From: Sthenelais limicola
Lineage: Eukaryota; Annelida; Polychaeta; Phyllodocida; Sigalionidae
DNA length: 64,000 nt
NCBI GenBank assembly: GCA_942159475.1
Contig: OW804096.1
Span: forward strand, 10,837,871 to 10,901,870
Reading direction: 5' to 3'
The notes under the pieces are model-generated. The model saw nothing but the letters and a program-made list of their open reading frames with translations, was not told the origin of the DNA and did no database searches. Shown piece by piece: positions 34,441 to 45,450 of this stretch. The position numbers and the translations under genes are program-made. Within the stretch, counting starts at the first letter, position 1; the number at the start of each line of letters is the position of its first letter.

Positions 34441-34525
34441 CTGTGTTACCATGGCAACGACACGTCGGCTGGTAACTAATCCGTACCACGTGTGCATGTC
34501 ATGGCAACCGATGCGCCTGCGCAGT
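34441..34525. promoter_or_regulatory. Promoter-like island: RFX X-box, E-box, X-box half site, NRF1-like site
   Basis: A perfect palindromic X-box GTTACCATGGCAAC lies at 34445-34458. CACGTG (E-box) is at 34487-34492, a second X-box-like half TCATGGCAAC at 34499-34508, and an NRF1-like TGCGCCTGCGCA at 34512-34523. RFX factors bind X-boxes near start sites of ciliary genes, and NRF1 sites mark housekeeping promoters. Four such motifs within 80 bp of otherwise AT-rich, CpG-poor sequence suggest a start site, but the direction and the gene are not known. Confidence 0.5.
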
Positions 34526-34679
34526 AAAGTATGTGAACATTGATCAGAGTTTGTCTATGTTTATTGTGACTAATGTTATGCTATGCCTCTATCTTTGTTT
34601 GTAGTATGTGGGATTTTTGATCTTGGGTTTTGTTTCACCCTCAGCTCATATGCCACCAAAAGAACCCAAAGCTTTTTAA

Positions 34680-34792
34680 AGGGCCTAGTCCACTAAGCTG
34701 ATTCTCGTGCGATCCTCACAGAATTTAGTGTAAAAGAGTCCTCTATGGCGCACAATTGCATCCATCAGCATCAGCTTAGCGGACTAGGACCT
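34680..34792 (+). mobile_element. Foldback MITE family E, copy 3 (TTAA flanks)
   Basis: 113 bp, AGGGCCTAGTCCACTAAGCT ... complement ending GGACTAGGACCT. A TTAA duplication is clear here (34676-34679 and 34793-34796), which would fit a piggyBac-like or similar TTAA transposase. Other copies are less clear. It abuts foldback F. Confidence 0.88.
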
Positions 34793-34795
34793 TTA

Positions 34796-35196
34796 AGGCT
34801 GGGTTCCACTGGCCGGCTACTACTCGCACTATTCTTCCCGCTTCTAAGGAAGCGGGAGGAAGCAACTGAAGGTATACCAGAATGGGCTCTATTGCCCCAC
34901 TACTTCCACTGCTGCTTCTAATGCTGCTCACAAATGTAAGCAGACAACATGTTATTTTCACATAGAAATGGATGCATCAAGTAGCGTGAGAAGTTGCTAT
35001 TGCCCCGCTTCACCTCCCGCTACATCCTGCTACAAAGTAGCTTTGAAAACGCTCCAAAAGAAGCGGGAAGTAACATGGCTTTGTGGCGGGAGCCAATAGC
35101 ACCCATCCCCGTTACTCTCCCACTTCTGCTCCTGCTTCTTTCATCAAGAAGCGAGAGCAGTATCAGGAGAAGTAGCCGGCCAGTGGAACCCACCCC
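34796..35196. mobile_element. Foldback MITE family F, TTA flanks
   Basis: About 401 bp. Left arm AGGCTGGGTTCCACTGGCCG then GCTACTACTCGC; right arm AGTAGCCGGCCAGTGGAACC then CACCCC. Flanked by TTA (34793-34795 and 35197-35199), the 3-bp target of PIF/Harbinger elements. Internally it has further inverted segments, for example CTTCCCGCTTCTAAGGAAGC. It shares its left target with element E3, so the two inserted back to back. Confidence 0.75.
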
Positions 35197-36477
35197 TTAG
35201 ACTGAACCCCCCTCCCCCAACTGTTGTAGAAAAGAGTAGGAAAATATGAACCTAGTTATTGTGTTCTAGAATTCATGTTTGCAAACTAACAAAATCAAAT
35301 TCCGGTTAGTTGTTTGCGCCTGAGAAAATATGTGTAGCTTCAAAAATCCGTCTGTATGTATTGCTGTTATAAGTGTACCAATATGCATGTACAGAAAGAC
35401 CTTTGCTATAGATATGTGGTCTATGATAATATGGAACAGGATTTTGTATTTGTTTTATCCTTCTGAAATAGTACTAATGTTGTTCATTTGGGCCAGTGCA
35501 ATATCTAGTTAGGAATTCCTGGACCTTTCAAAAAGAAAAACTAAAATACAAAGAGCACTACCAAAATGCCCCTTTATCAAGCAGAATGGAATGGCCTATA
35601 CTTTATCGATTGATTTGCAATAAATGATTCAGATTAACGTATCAACTAGCTTTCTCTGAATCACCATCATTTTATATGTATAAACAAGTGCATTAACACT
35701 ATATTGTGTTAAAAGTTTTCTCCGTATAGTAAAACTGATAGTAGAAGTTGGATTCATCCATCTCACCTCGATTATTGAGAATTGTAAATATTTTAGACAG
35801 GTACCTTTTTCACCACATTATTTCTTACCTCATACATCATCTCCTTCATCATCTTTCACATAATCATGTATGTTTCTTGTTTTTTGTTTGAGAGAGCGTA
35901 ATTTGGCTTTGTAGAAGAAACTAGAAGACACAGTAGGTTGTAGAGAAAATAGTTATATTTCCAAATGAATGTATAATGAGTAGATTACCTCGATGTGCCA
36001 CAGAAAGTAGCAGGGCGCTACGAAAATCACCCCTAGGGTGAGCGTGTTAAAAATGTAAATGTAAGCCTGAATAAAAATTATGTTCCAAAAAAAAATTGTG
36101 TTTGATTTGATTTGTACTGAGAACATGAATATGATCCAAGGGTGAACGCAATGAATCATACTTCCCCGCTTCCTCCTGATCCTCCCGGAATTTAATGCTA
36201 TTTACCGACCCTTCATCATCTTCATCAAATAATAAATTGTTTATGGCACCAAAATCACTAGCTCTGTTGACAAGAGAAAAACTGTAAAGCGTCTGCAAAA
36301 AAATGTTTCTTAATAAATGATATGAACTAACTGCTAGCTTTGAATGGAAAGGGAGCGAGAAAAGCTATACATATTTAGCAAACAGAAAGGAAGATAAAGA
36401 ATGGGGATAAAGAAGGCAGGGATCACTAGGAATTAGGCTGAATAATTCATATAGCTCTGACCCAGCTTCTAGTTTTG
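35197..36477. other. Unannotated AT-rich stretch
   Basis: No repeat family, RNA or exon with splice support was seen. Frames of 60-83 codons on both strands are compatible with chance. Confidence 0.4.
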
Positions 36478-36648
36478 CGTGAGTGGGTGAGATTGGTTGC
36501 TTTACACCCTTATCAACACATTGAAGTGTTATATCAAGGGCAGGAGAGCTCAGAGGGAGGCAGTTTATGATCATACCCAGGAAATAGAGATAGAGTAGAA
36601 GGGAGAGAGACAGAAAAGAGACAGAAAGGCACTTCATGGTTATACCCT
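36478..36648 (-). mobile_element. SINE-like family C, copy 7
   Basis: Reverse orientation: (GAGT)n, GATTGGTTGCTTTACACCCT, core TTATGATCATACCCAGGAAA, GA-rich tract. Its head is slightly shortened. Confidence 0.82.
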
Positions 36649-36884
36649 ATTTTTAATGCAAATGAAGTCATACAATTGTATTGCATGGAATGTTTTACTT
36701 TAATATTTAAAGTGCATCGCTGAAATGTCCACACACGAGACCTTCTCTCTTAATAAATAATAATGTAATATGTATTAATGTGAATATTTTATTCCATTTT
36801 GTAGTCAGATCTGGGTTAATGAATTGCTGAATTGCTAGTGAAACAAATTCTGTTTTGATTAAGTAGAGTTATTTATTTTTAAGT

Positions 36885-36900
36885 GGGAGGGGGGGGGGTT
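36885..36900. repeat. Poly-G tract
   Basis: GGGAGGGGGGGGGGTTGG run; simple low complexity. Confidence 0.8.
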
Positions 36901-36957
36901 GGTGTGTATATCATTTCCATGACCGACGTGTGGGATGTTCCAGTAAAAGGACACAAG

Positions 36958-37110
36958 GGTTAGCTTTACAGAAAATGTACATTTGGCAGTGGTACACACT
37001 TAATACATTTTGCTAAATTAGGCTGCAATTCGAACTTCATTTTCATCTGAAATTGGGTTTATGTGATAGGGTTTGTAAAGGTGTATTGTACATTTTCTGG
37101 CGACTTCAGC
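36958..37110 (+). mobile_element. MITE family A relic, copy 22 (variant terminus)
   Basis: Diverged: GGGTTAGCTTTACAGAAAAT left, internal deletion, then TTGTACATTTTCTGGCGACT and TCAGCC. The unusual right end resembles that of copy 13. Confidence 0.6.
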
Positions 37111-37428
37111 CACAAGTCCCATAATAAGGGTTGCTGACTTTTCGGTGAAGGCATTTGAAGGCTATAAGTCCTTGTAGATGGTAGGGGAGGGGAAGAGTGA
37201 GGAGGGCAGACGTAGCGGCACCCAGGGGAGAGATGGAGGGAGAGGTTTATGAGGAATACAAGAGCACAGGGCGTGGGATCGATGCCTTGCCTTGACTTAA
37301 GGGAGGAGATAAACCTTATGATGAGCTACCCTAGTAAATACTCACTGGGATACACATATAACCTGTGGCTATAGAGGAGTTATGTGAGACACTGGGTGGG
37401 ACAGCACTACCAGGAGCCACTACTATGT

Positions 37429-37664
37429 GGGTCAGATTCTCCGAAAAATGTACAATTCAACTTTGGCAATTCTCTCAAGTAACCCGAATTTGAGACGAAA
37501 ATAAGGTTCAAAATGCAGTTCAACCTTACGAAACAGATTGCTAGAATCAATGGAATACAGAATATAATCGATTTTACCTAGTATTGTCCAAAATGCAGCC
37601 TAATTTAGCAGAATTTACTAAATGTGTAGAGCTGCCAATTGTACATTTTCTGAAAGTCTGTCCC
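37429..37664 (-). mobile_element. MITE family A, copy 23
   Basis: Left GGGTCAGATTCTCCGAAAAA, right GAAAGTCTGTCCC. Flanks ATGT and ATAT differ at one base. Confidence 0.87.
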
Positions 37665-37978
37665 ATATGACTGGTGGAGAACTCAATAGCACCCTCAGTG
37701 TCAGAAATGAGCAGGTTTTGCTATTGCTAGCGTCCCTCATTTGGGGCTCTGACTGAGGTCTAGCGTTGACTTCAGTGTGCTTCAATCCAAACTGTGGAAG
37801 GCAATGCTAAATACAACCTGAGCCTTTGATGAGAATATAGCACTAGTGTAATATAAAACATGAATAAGCCGCCAATATTGCCTATTTCTCTAGTCACAAA
37901 GAATAAACATGGCGCCCAATAGTGTATGGTACTTTTGGGAATCGCCCAGAGGTTAGGTCCTGGATATGGAAGGCAATA

Positions 37979-38307
37979 GGGGAGTTGCATGTGCCACTGC
38001 GCATGCCTGTTACAGTGCATCAAGGGAAAGATCCTGATAAAATTTGACATACAAATATTTAGCAACATCTTAATCGAAAATTGCAAGAATGTTATCACCA
38101 ATATCATTACTTGTATAATGATCTATGAAAACCAAATGCATGATGGGAAAGATGGAGGATTGTGTTATGAAAACATGTATAACACACGGATATTGACAAT
38201 AGAGCATTGATAAATTCATGTCATGTTTTCCATAGAATTTATAAAGTACCATTACTCCCATAATTCCATGCGAATCAAGATTTAAAATGGCGGCTATGCA
38301 ACTCCCC
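37979..38307 (+). mobile_element. MITE family I, copy 1 (TA flanks)
   Basis: 329 bp with inverted termini GGGGAGTTGCAT / ATGCAACTCCCC and TA on both sides. The interior matches 2404-2719 inverted. A 111-codon minus-strand frame runs through it, but it also crosses the element border, so it is not a gene of the element. Confidence 0.75.
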
Positions 38308-38981
38308 TATTCTACTGCATGGTAGCATTGTATTTACCTCACATCTGGTGTACAACTAATGTGGCTTTTTTCTACAAATGCAGATTATTGCCTCCAATAT
38401 AATGACATTGTCTAAATAGTCACAAATGATATAAAACTCCTGATGATATTTTGTATATAAAAAAAACTATTAAATCTCTGACTTTGGGAAAGTTATCAAA
38501 AAAAAAGGATTCAAATCCCGGGCTGGCTGTAAGCCCAGCTTTATGAGTTGGTAAACTGAATATTCAACGATTCAAATTCAAAGTGTTATTGAAAATGGTT
38601 TTACAACCACCCTATTGCCGGTTTGATGTAGTCACAGAAAAATAAATATTATGTAGCACTCATGGGAATAGACCAAACCAAAATACATCTGCCGTTTTGC
38701 CTCAGACTCTTGTTTTTTTACACTTTACCTAACCTTTGCGCGGAATGATTAATACAAGCCATATGAAGTCTGGGAGTGTAGATCGATATTTTGTGAAATA
38801 GGTGGGACGATGATTTGTAGCCTATGAGTCAGGCTTCCGAGGCATGGATATTAGGACCAAAGGACATGAACTTCCAATATTAGAATAAATTGGAAAGTAT
38901 TCTTATATATTAATTGCGTTACATAGGGGGATACATTGGCCACTGGATGAATAGTGAGAATATGTACCTTTATTTATATAT
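38308..38981. other. Unannotated; isolated box-B-like motif
   Basis: GATTCAAATCC at about 38510-38520 fits a polymerase III box B and is followed by a small hairpin GGGCTGGCTGTAAGCCC. No box A was found at the right distance, so no tRNA is called. Confidence 0.35.
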
Positions 38982-39200
38982 GGGTCAGATATTCAGAAAA
39001 TGTTCAATTGGCAGCTGTACACATTTAGAAAATTCTGCTAAATTTGACTGAAAAATGATGGATACTGCTCGAGGTAAATTCGAGTATATTCTGTATTGGA
39101 TTGATTCTAGCAATTTGTTTGTTTAAGTTGAACTGTATGTTGAACTTTATTTTTGTCTGAAATTTGGGTTATTTGATAGGATTGGCGAAAGTGAATTGAG
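38982..39200 (+). mobile_element. MITE family A, copy 24 (right end lost)
   Basis: Left terminus GGGTCAGATATTCAGAAAAT intact. Matches to GGCGAAAGTGAATTG, after which the right terminal repeat is missing. Confidence 0.85.
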
Positions 39201-39750
39201 CCATTATTCAAAACCTGTGTTAGATTTACCAAATGCTACAAACTGAGCAACTGTACACACATAGCCCCAATAACCCAAGTATGACTTGGGAAAAATTTAT
39301 TGAGTAAAGTTGGTATGTGGTCAATGAAACAATTTACCAAGGGGCCTATGTTTGATTATATGACATATACATAGGCTGGGTAATTTATCGTTTAAAATTG
39401 ATCTATAAGCCAAGATTCTCTGTAAAGCGCCGGGGGGTTTCATCTAGTTTCTAAAAGTTTACTAAAGTTTCTGTCAACCTTTGATCTATAGCTGTATGAT
39501 TGATGAGTGTGGTAGGTCAACATTCTAGACCAGCTAAGCTTCATAGGTTTTTAAAGAGCTACTTTGTTTGTATTGAATTTCTTAGATAAATCGAGCAAGA
39601 ATAGAAAGGTTATATAAGGAGGGAAGCTTGTGCATTACATAGGGGAAATTTTAAATTCATACAATGATACTATTGGTATCTATATTGGGAACGAATCTGG
39701 GTATTCTGCTGATGGATTATATGGTGCTTTACTTGACCCATCTATCGTTA

Positions 39751-39831
39751 AGGGCAGAGTCCACTTAGCTGATTCTCATGCAGTTTTGCGCAGCGGAGGA
39801 CTTTTTTACACTAATTCTATGAGAATCGCAT
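39751..39831 (+). mobile_element. Foldback MITE family E, copy 4 (truncated)
   Basis: AGGGCAGAGTCCACTTAGCT, then GATTCTCATGCAGTTTTGCG, loop ACACTAATTCTATG, and only the inner part of the right arm (AGAATCGCAT). The outer right arm is deleted. It lies 120 bp from copy 5. Confidence 0.8.
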
Positions 39832-39951
39832 AAAGATAGTGAGTTATATTTGGTGGGCCTGTCGTAAAAACCCTAGGCCTATGGTGCCAATTCGCTGGGA
39901 ATACTTATAAAATTGTATATTACTAGCCCCAGACTTCAACCGATTGAATAT

Positions 39952-40066
39952 AGGGCCATGTCGACTAAAAATTAAGCCGATTCTCATACGTTTCTCAAAG
40001 AATTTAGTGCAGAAGAGTCCTCTGCGGTGCAAAATCGCACGAGAATCGGCTTGGTGGACTAGGCCC
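39952..40066 (+). mobile_element. Foldback MITE family E, copy 5
   Basis: AGGGCCATGTCGACTAAAAA (left arm with a small insertion) ... GGCTTGGTGGACTAGGCCCT right arm; loop AGAATTTAGTGCAGAAGAGT. TA-rich flanks. Confidence 0.83.
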
Positions 40067-40531
40067 TTAAGTCTATTTCCAGTCTAATAATGAATATATG
40101 ATCCATGATGGAATGCCTTTCAGTACCCCTTTATTTCGAGGCATTTGATACTGAAATATTAAATGTAAGATATCAAAAATAACAACATTAGAGGAATCAT
40201 TTTTTAATGATATTTAGTGTCAAGCTTCATCCATGTCTAGACATGGGAATGGGAACTGCCCCTTAAATGCATTACACACTCGAGTATATGGCTTCATGCA
40301 AAATCCTCCATTTAATATCCATATGATTGGAGGGATCTAAAAGCACTTAAAGTGGAATGGAAGTTTGGAGGCACATACCAGCAGTCAGAAGTAAGATGAT
40401 GGTTCCCCATCCTTCAAAACCTCTTCATAGATATGATATTTAATAGGGGATTTGCACAAACGATTTGGTTTGTAGCAAATGTTCATGCTAAGCGGAGTCC
40501 CTATTTGACTAACACCGATTGTTAAAAATAT

Positions 40532-40940
40532 GTGATGTGTTTCAGGAAAATGAGTCATAAGTCGCAAAAAAATAGATTTTCAGGTACCATTATATTTGAA
40601 AAGATGAGATCAAGCTGATTCCAATGATAGTAAGCAGTCTAATAATCTCATAAGTATTTCTAGATTTTAAGTATGATATTTTCGTTTTTGGAAAAAAAAG
40701 TTTCCAATATTTCTGGGGGTAAATAAACAGTAAAGTAACTATATGTAGTCCATATGAGGACTTTTAAAACTAAAGGATATACTACATAGATTGTCCTGAA
40801 ATTTGATACATCGATTGATATAGGTATAAGTCATAAACTCCCCAAAAATCAGAACATTCCAATAAAGTAATCTTGTGAAAAAAACACTTTGAAAAATATC
40901 AATTTTGCAACTTATGACTCATTTTCCTGAAACACATCAC
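40532..40940 (+). mobile_element. MITE family B, copy 7
   Basis: 409 bp with both termini. Flanks ATAT and AAAT differ by one base. Confidence 0.9.
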
Positions 40941-41068
40941 AAATGGTGGAATAGTTTACATAATTCCGTTGATTTAAGTTTAAAAGACCAAACTTATAGA
41001 TTCTATTCATACCATTAATTAGTTATATTCAAGAGAGCAATTGGCAACTGGAAACCCAGCTTACAAAT

Positions 41069-41482
41069 GTGATGTTTTTCAGGAAAATGAGTCATAAGTC
41101 GCAAAAAATGGATTTTGAGATATCATCATATTTGAAAAGATGAGCTCAAGCCGATTTTAATGGTAGTAAACATCAAGGACATCTAAAAAGTGTTTTTATA
41201 TCATGAATTTGATATTTTAATTTTTGAACAAAAAAAAGTTATTGATATTTTTGGGTTGATAATTATTGATAAAGTACCTAAATATACTCCATAAGCTGAC
41301 CCTAGAAATGCATAGATATATTTAATATATTGCCTTGAAGACATTTCGTGCATGTACTAATATCATTAGCAGCATTAAGTACCCCAAGAATTAGAATATT
41401 CCAACAAAGATATCTTATAGATAAAACACTTGGAAAAATATCCATTTTGCAACTTTTGACTCATTTTCCTGACACACATCAC
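41069..41482 (+). mobile_element. MITE family B, copy 8
   Basis: 414 bp with both termini and perfect duplication AAAT (41065-41068 and 41483-41486). It follows copy 7 by 128 bp in the same orientation. Confidence 0.92.
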
Positions 41483-42488
41483 AAATGAGCCAGCAAGTGG
41501 GGATAGTCCTCCTTTGTCATTTGACCTGTGGCTACGGTCAGTCCATCTATTAAAGCATGGGTAGAATTGCTCCAATCTATATCCATAAGTCTATCTATAT
41601 ATATTATAGTATTGCACTCTAAGGACTTGCATATGACGAATTTAACAAATAAATATCCATTATGATATATCCACACATTAATCACAGGCAATTTATCATA
41701 TTAATAGAGGAGCTACTTCCATCCATAGCTTTGATTATAGACCTGTATAGCGGGCCCTCTTCCCTCATATCCTTCCCTCAGACATCAATAGGGAAGATAG
41801 ATGAGCAGTTGAGTCACTCGGGTCATATACTCAAAGCCTTGGCTATAACAGTTGTGATTCCACTGCCCCCTTCCCATGGCATTCTCCGGATCTGGAGAGT
41901 AATAGAAAGGACTGATGGATGACCTATGGGGATAAGTCTATGGCCAAAAGCAATAATCAAACCAGATTCTAGGGACAAAGGTGAGCCTTTCCATCAAAAA
42001 CAGTGTCGGCGCTTGAGAGACGCCGCAAGATGGACCCCGCGACACGCTCTCGTCAATGGATTTAAACTGCAATTTAACGACTATTTCCTCCAGTAAATGG
42101 AATTTACTTAGGCATGTTTTCAAACTTTTAATAGTTATTTCTAGCTTTTAGGACTAGGATTTATTCAGAAATGAACAAGGAGGGAAACAGGTTGACTAAC
42201 CAGGTTTATTCGTTTGGAAGGGACTGTGAGGCTGATCCGCTAGGGAAATCAGAGCCCCAGTTAGGGCTAATTAATTACATTGTCAGTGCCTCATTTTTCC
42301 TGTTTGGAATGCCCCATCTTTAGATTGGTTGTGAAAATAGGGAATTTTTCTGGTGATTTTATTTCGCCAGTGGGTGGAGTAAAAGGATAGAGCGATGAAG
42401 GCTTCTGTGATGAAGTGAAGGACATAATATTTCATTGCCTTAGTGACTATGACTTTATGTCTGATTCCTGTGGTGTCTAACTCTATAG
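41483..42488. other. Unannotated stretch
   Basis: Short frames on both strands (up to 86 codons at 41662-41922) without splice support. No repeat recognised. Confidence 0.35.
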
Positions 42489-42723
42489 GGGTCAGATTTT
42501 CAGAAAATGTACAATTCAACTTCGCCAATCTTCTCAAATAACCCAAATTTAAGACAAAAATAAATTTCAAAATACAGTTCAACTTAACCAAACAGATTGC
42601 TAGAGTCAATGCAATGCCAAATATACTCGAATTTAGCTAGTATTGACCAAATTGCAGGCTAAATTAGCAAAATTTACTAAATGTGTAGAGCTGCGAATTG
42701 TACATTTTCTGAAAATCTTACCC
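42489..42723 (-). mobile_element. MITE family A, copy 25
   Basis: 235 bp, perfect duplication ATAG (42485-42488 and 42724-42727). Confidence 0.92.
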
Positions 42724-42915
42724 ATAGGGGTTGTATCCTGCGAGGTATTGCAGACGGAGAGACGGTGAATTTGATAGCGAAACATCCAGGAAAGTTTGCA
42801 AAAGAAAGCTTAAATTTTTGGTGGTCTTTTTGTATTATTTTATTTTATAAGGTGGGAAAACTAATTACTATAAGATCTGAGAGGCAACATTGACGAAAGT
42901 ATGTTCTTGAGTGGT

Positions 42916-42960
42916 GACTTTTATTTCCAACGTTTCGTGGCTATAGTAGCCCTTCATCAG
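42916..42960 (-). ncRNA. Hammerhead-ribozyme-like core, probable Penelope-type fragment
   Basis: Read on the minus strand: CTGATGA (42954-42960), a hairpin GGCTA-CTA-TAGCC, then CGAAAC (42932-42937), and a GTC triplet at 42916-42918. CUGAUGA and GAAA separated by stem II are the conserved halves of hammerhead ribozymes, and the triplet is in the order expected for a cleavage site. Penelope-like elements carry such ribozymes in their terminal repeats. Stem III would be very short and the bases next to stem II (AG / AC) pair poorly, so activity is doubtful. No Penelope ORF was found. Confidence 0.45.
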
Positions 42961-43212
42961 GGAAAAGTGTTTTATTTTATCTGGAGATGAAATAAGAATA
43001 TCCTTTGTCATCTGAGATTTTTAGGATCAGGGTCCTTAATCATGTACTAGGTTCTATTCAGACTATGCTTTTTACTGTACAGATATAGTTAAGGGATAGA
43101 ATGGGGTGAGATGAGGTACAGTTCCACAAGAAAGGATTGTGTATCCATGTACATCTTTGCTCAGAAGTACTCCCTAGATATATTTGATTATGGTTACAGT
43201 AATATAGAGTTA

Positions 43213-43426
43213 AGGGTGGTCTCCACTGGCTGTGGTAAGCTCTGCGGTAAGCCTTGCGATGGTGTTGTGATGGTTCTGTAGGTGGAGAGGAGTGACGAGG
43301 TCCTCCCTACATGGTTCACTGGCCACCTGGCCACTCCTCTCCACCTACAGAACCAATACAACAGCATCGCAAGGCTATCCACAAAGCTTATCGCAGAGCT
43401 TACCGCAACCAGTGGAGACCCCCCTT
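43213..43426. mobile_element. Foldback MITE family G, TTA flanks
   Basis: 214 bp, long arms: AGGGTGGTCTCCACTGGCTG, GGTAAGCTCTGCGGTAAGCC and on to GGTTCTGTAGGTGGAGAGGA, mirrored by CTCCTCTCCACCTACAGAAC ... AGTGGAGACCCCCCTT. TTA at 43210-43212 and 43427-43429 suggests PIF/Harbinger mobilisation. Its terminus (CTCCACTGG) resembles that of foldback F (TTCCACTGG). Confidence 0.8.
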
Positions 43427-43533
43427 TTATGTCACAGGAGACAAAGTACAATTTCGTGTTAATTCTCGTAGCTGTACCCCCGTGTGTGTCTGTGTGGGGA
43501 GGGCATCTTTAAGCCCTCAGACATTCATTAAAT

Positions 43534-43768
43534 GGGTCAGATTTTCAGAAAATGTACAATTCACCTTCACCAATCCTCTCAAATAACCCTAATTCAAGAC
43601 GGAAATCAGGCTCAAAATACAGTTCAACCTAACCAAACAGATTGCTAGAATCATTACAATGCCAAATATACCCGAATTTACCAAGTGTTGACCAAATTAC
43701 AGCCTAATTTAGCAGACTTTACTAAACGTGTCCAGCTGCCAATTGTACATTTTCTGAAAATCTGACCC
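43534..43768 (-). mobile_element. MITE family A, copy 26
   Basis: 235 bp, perfect duplication AAAT (43530-43533 and 43769-43772). Confidence 0.92.
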
Positions 43769-44147
43769 AAATAGTTTTTAGATTTTTGAGAATTACCATG
43801 TGCCTCACCGTCAGTGACAATGCAGCTGTCGCTCCTGTTTGATTTCAATATGATATGACACTATTAAGGCCTTCTACTTCGAATCTTAATTATAATTAAC
43901 TTCATTGGGATGTTTTTTTAAATTCAGCTATTTATGCTTACTGTGCTAACTGTGGTATGTAATTAAAGAAGGAAGGAAATTAAAGATTGTACTTACTCAG
44001 TGTTTAATCACATACATATATAGGTCTATATCAAATAAAAACAGGGTTTCGTCATATCAAGCATACAGAGTTGCGCTTTTACTAATCAAGAATCACTATT
44101 CTATAATTCCTTCAATCGTATATCATTTGCACTCTACATACATATAT

Positions 44148-44380
44148 GGGTAAGATTTTCAAAAAATGCACAACTCACCTTCACCAATTCTCTCAAATAA
44201 CCCAAATTTAAGACAAAATCAGGTTCAAAATACTGTTCAACACAACCAAACAGACTGTTTGAACCAAGGCAATACCAAATACACCCATATATACCTAGTG
44301 TGGATGGTTTTACAGTCCAATGTAGCAGAATTTACAAAATATGTTGACTGCCAATTGTACATTTTCTGAAATTCTGACCA
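44148..44380 (-). mobile_element. MITE family A, subfamily III, copy 27
   Basis: GGGTAAGATTTTCAAAAAAT left, ATTCTGACCA right, duplication ATAT (44144-44147 and 44381-44384). Interior ACAGACTGTTTGAACCAAGG. Confidence 0.88.
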
Positions 44381-44715
44381 ATATATGTATACATCCATCC
44401 ATACAAGCATACATGTATATACACTTACATAAAATACCTAAATACATGAATAAAAGCCAGGTCGTCAAATTATTAAGTACAATTGCATTTCACAAACTTA
44501 ATGAAATAGGAATTGTTGAAACAGTTGAAGCAGAGGTTCAAAACGTATTATTCTCTAATATAAGATGGTCTTACGTTGTATGTTAAATAAAATACCATAT
44601 TCTATGCCTAAACATTCAGCATATTAATTTTAGGCAAATTACTAAGATTAGATACCATCCCGGATTAGTAATTTAAATATTGCATATGATATTCAACATA
44701 TTTAATATAGCCTAT

Positions 44716-44950
44716 GGGTCAGATCTTCAGAAAATGTACAATTGGCAGCTGTACACATTGAGTAAACTCTGCTAAAATAGGCTGCAACTTGGTCAATACT
44801 AGGTACATTTGAGTATATTTGGCATTGCATTGATTCTAGCAATCTGTTTTGCTAGGTTGAACTGTATTTTGAACTTTATTTTTGTCTGAAATTTTGGTTA
44901 TTGGACAATATTGGTGAAGTTAAATTGTACATTTTCTGAAAATCTGACCC
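44716..44950 (+). mobile_element. MITE family A, copy 28
   Basis: 235 bp, perfect duplication CTAT (44712-44715 and 44951-44954). Confidence 0.92.
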
Positions 44951-45215
44951 CTATACTGACGAATGAGAAGGATACTTTTATTTTGCTGCTTCATATGCTC
45001 AAGTATCCTTCGCTTTCAATCTTTAATTAGTTTCTATTTTCACTGTGTGCCTTGTCAAGGCTAAGATGGGACGAGTTTAATCCAAGTGTATTAGATTTCA
45101 TGGGGATCAGTTTTAGCCAGCTGAAAGTAAATTATATCAAACTCTACTAAACAAAACAAAACAGTTTGAAATGAATCCAAAGAATCTCGAATTCTGACAC
45201 ACTACTTGAGCTCTT

Positions 45216-45450
45216 GGGTCAGATTCTATGAAAATATACAATTCATCTTCGCCAATCTTCTCGAATACCCCAAATTTTAGACGAAAATAAAGTTCGAAAT
45301 ACTGTTCAACCTAACCAAACAGATTGCTAGAATCAATGCAATGCCGAATATACTCGAATTTACCTAGTATTGACCCAATTTCAGCCTAATTTAGCAGAAT
45401 TTACTAAATGTGTAGAACTGCCAATTGTACATTTTCTGAAAATCTGACCC
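45216..45450 (-). mobile_element. MITE family A, copy 29
   Basis: 235 bp, perfect duplication TCTT (45212-45215 and 45451-45454). This duplication and that of copy 28 show that the 4-bp target is not confined to ATAT-like sites. Confidence 0.92.

Noticed and set aside
34646..34679. Short exon starting ATGCCACCAAAAGAACCC
   Set aside because: Reads only M-P-P-K-E-P-K-A-F before a stop at the MITE E3 target site; removing the MITEs still gives a stop three codons later. Kept only as a remark under the promoter island.
37772..38107. 111-codon minus-strand frame
   Set aside because: It overlaps the border and interior of MITE I copy 1 and has no protein-like motif.
38505..38545. Possible tRNA at a box-B-like motif
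   Set aside because: No box A, acceptor stem or anticodon arm at the expected positions.
42283..42609. 108-codon minus-strand frame
   Set aside because: About half is MITE A copy 25 translated; similar spurious frames appear in other A copies (for example at 16671-16859 and 13852-14055).
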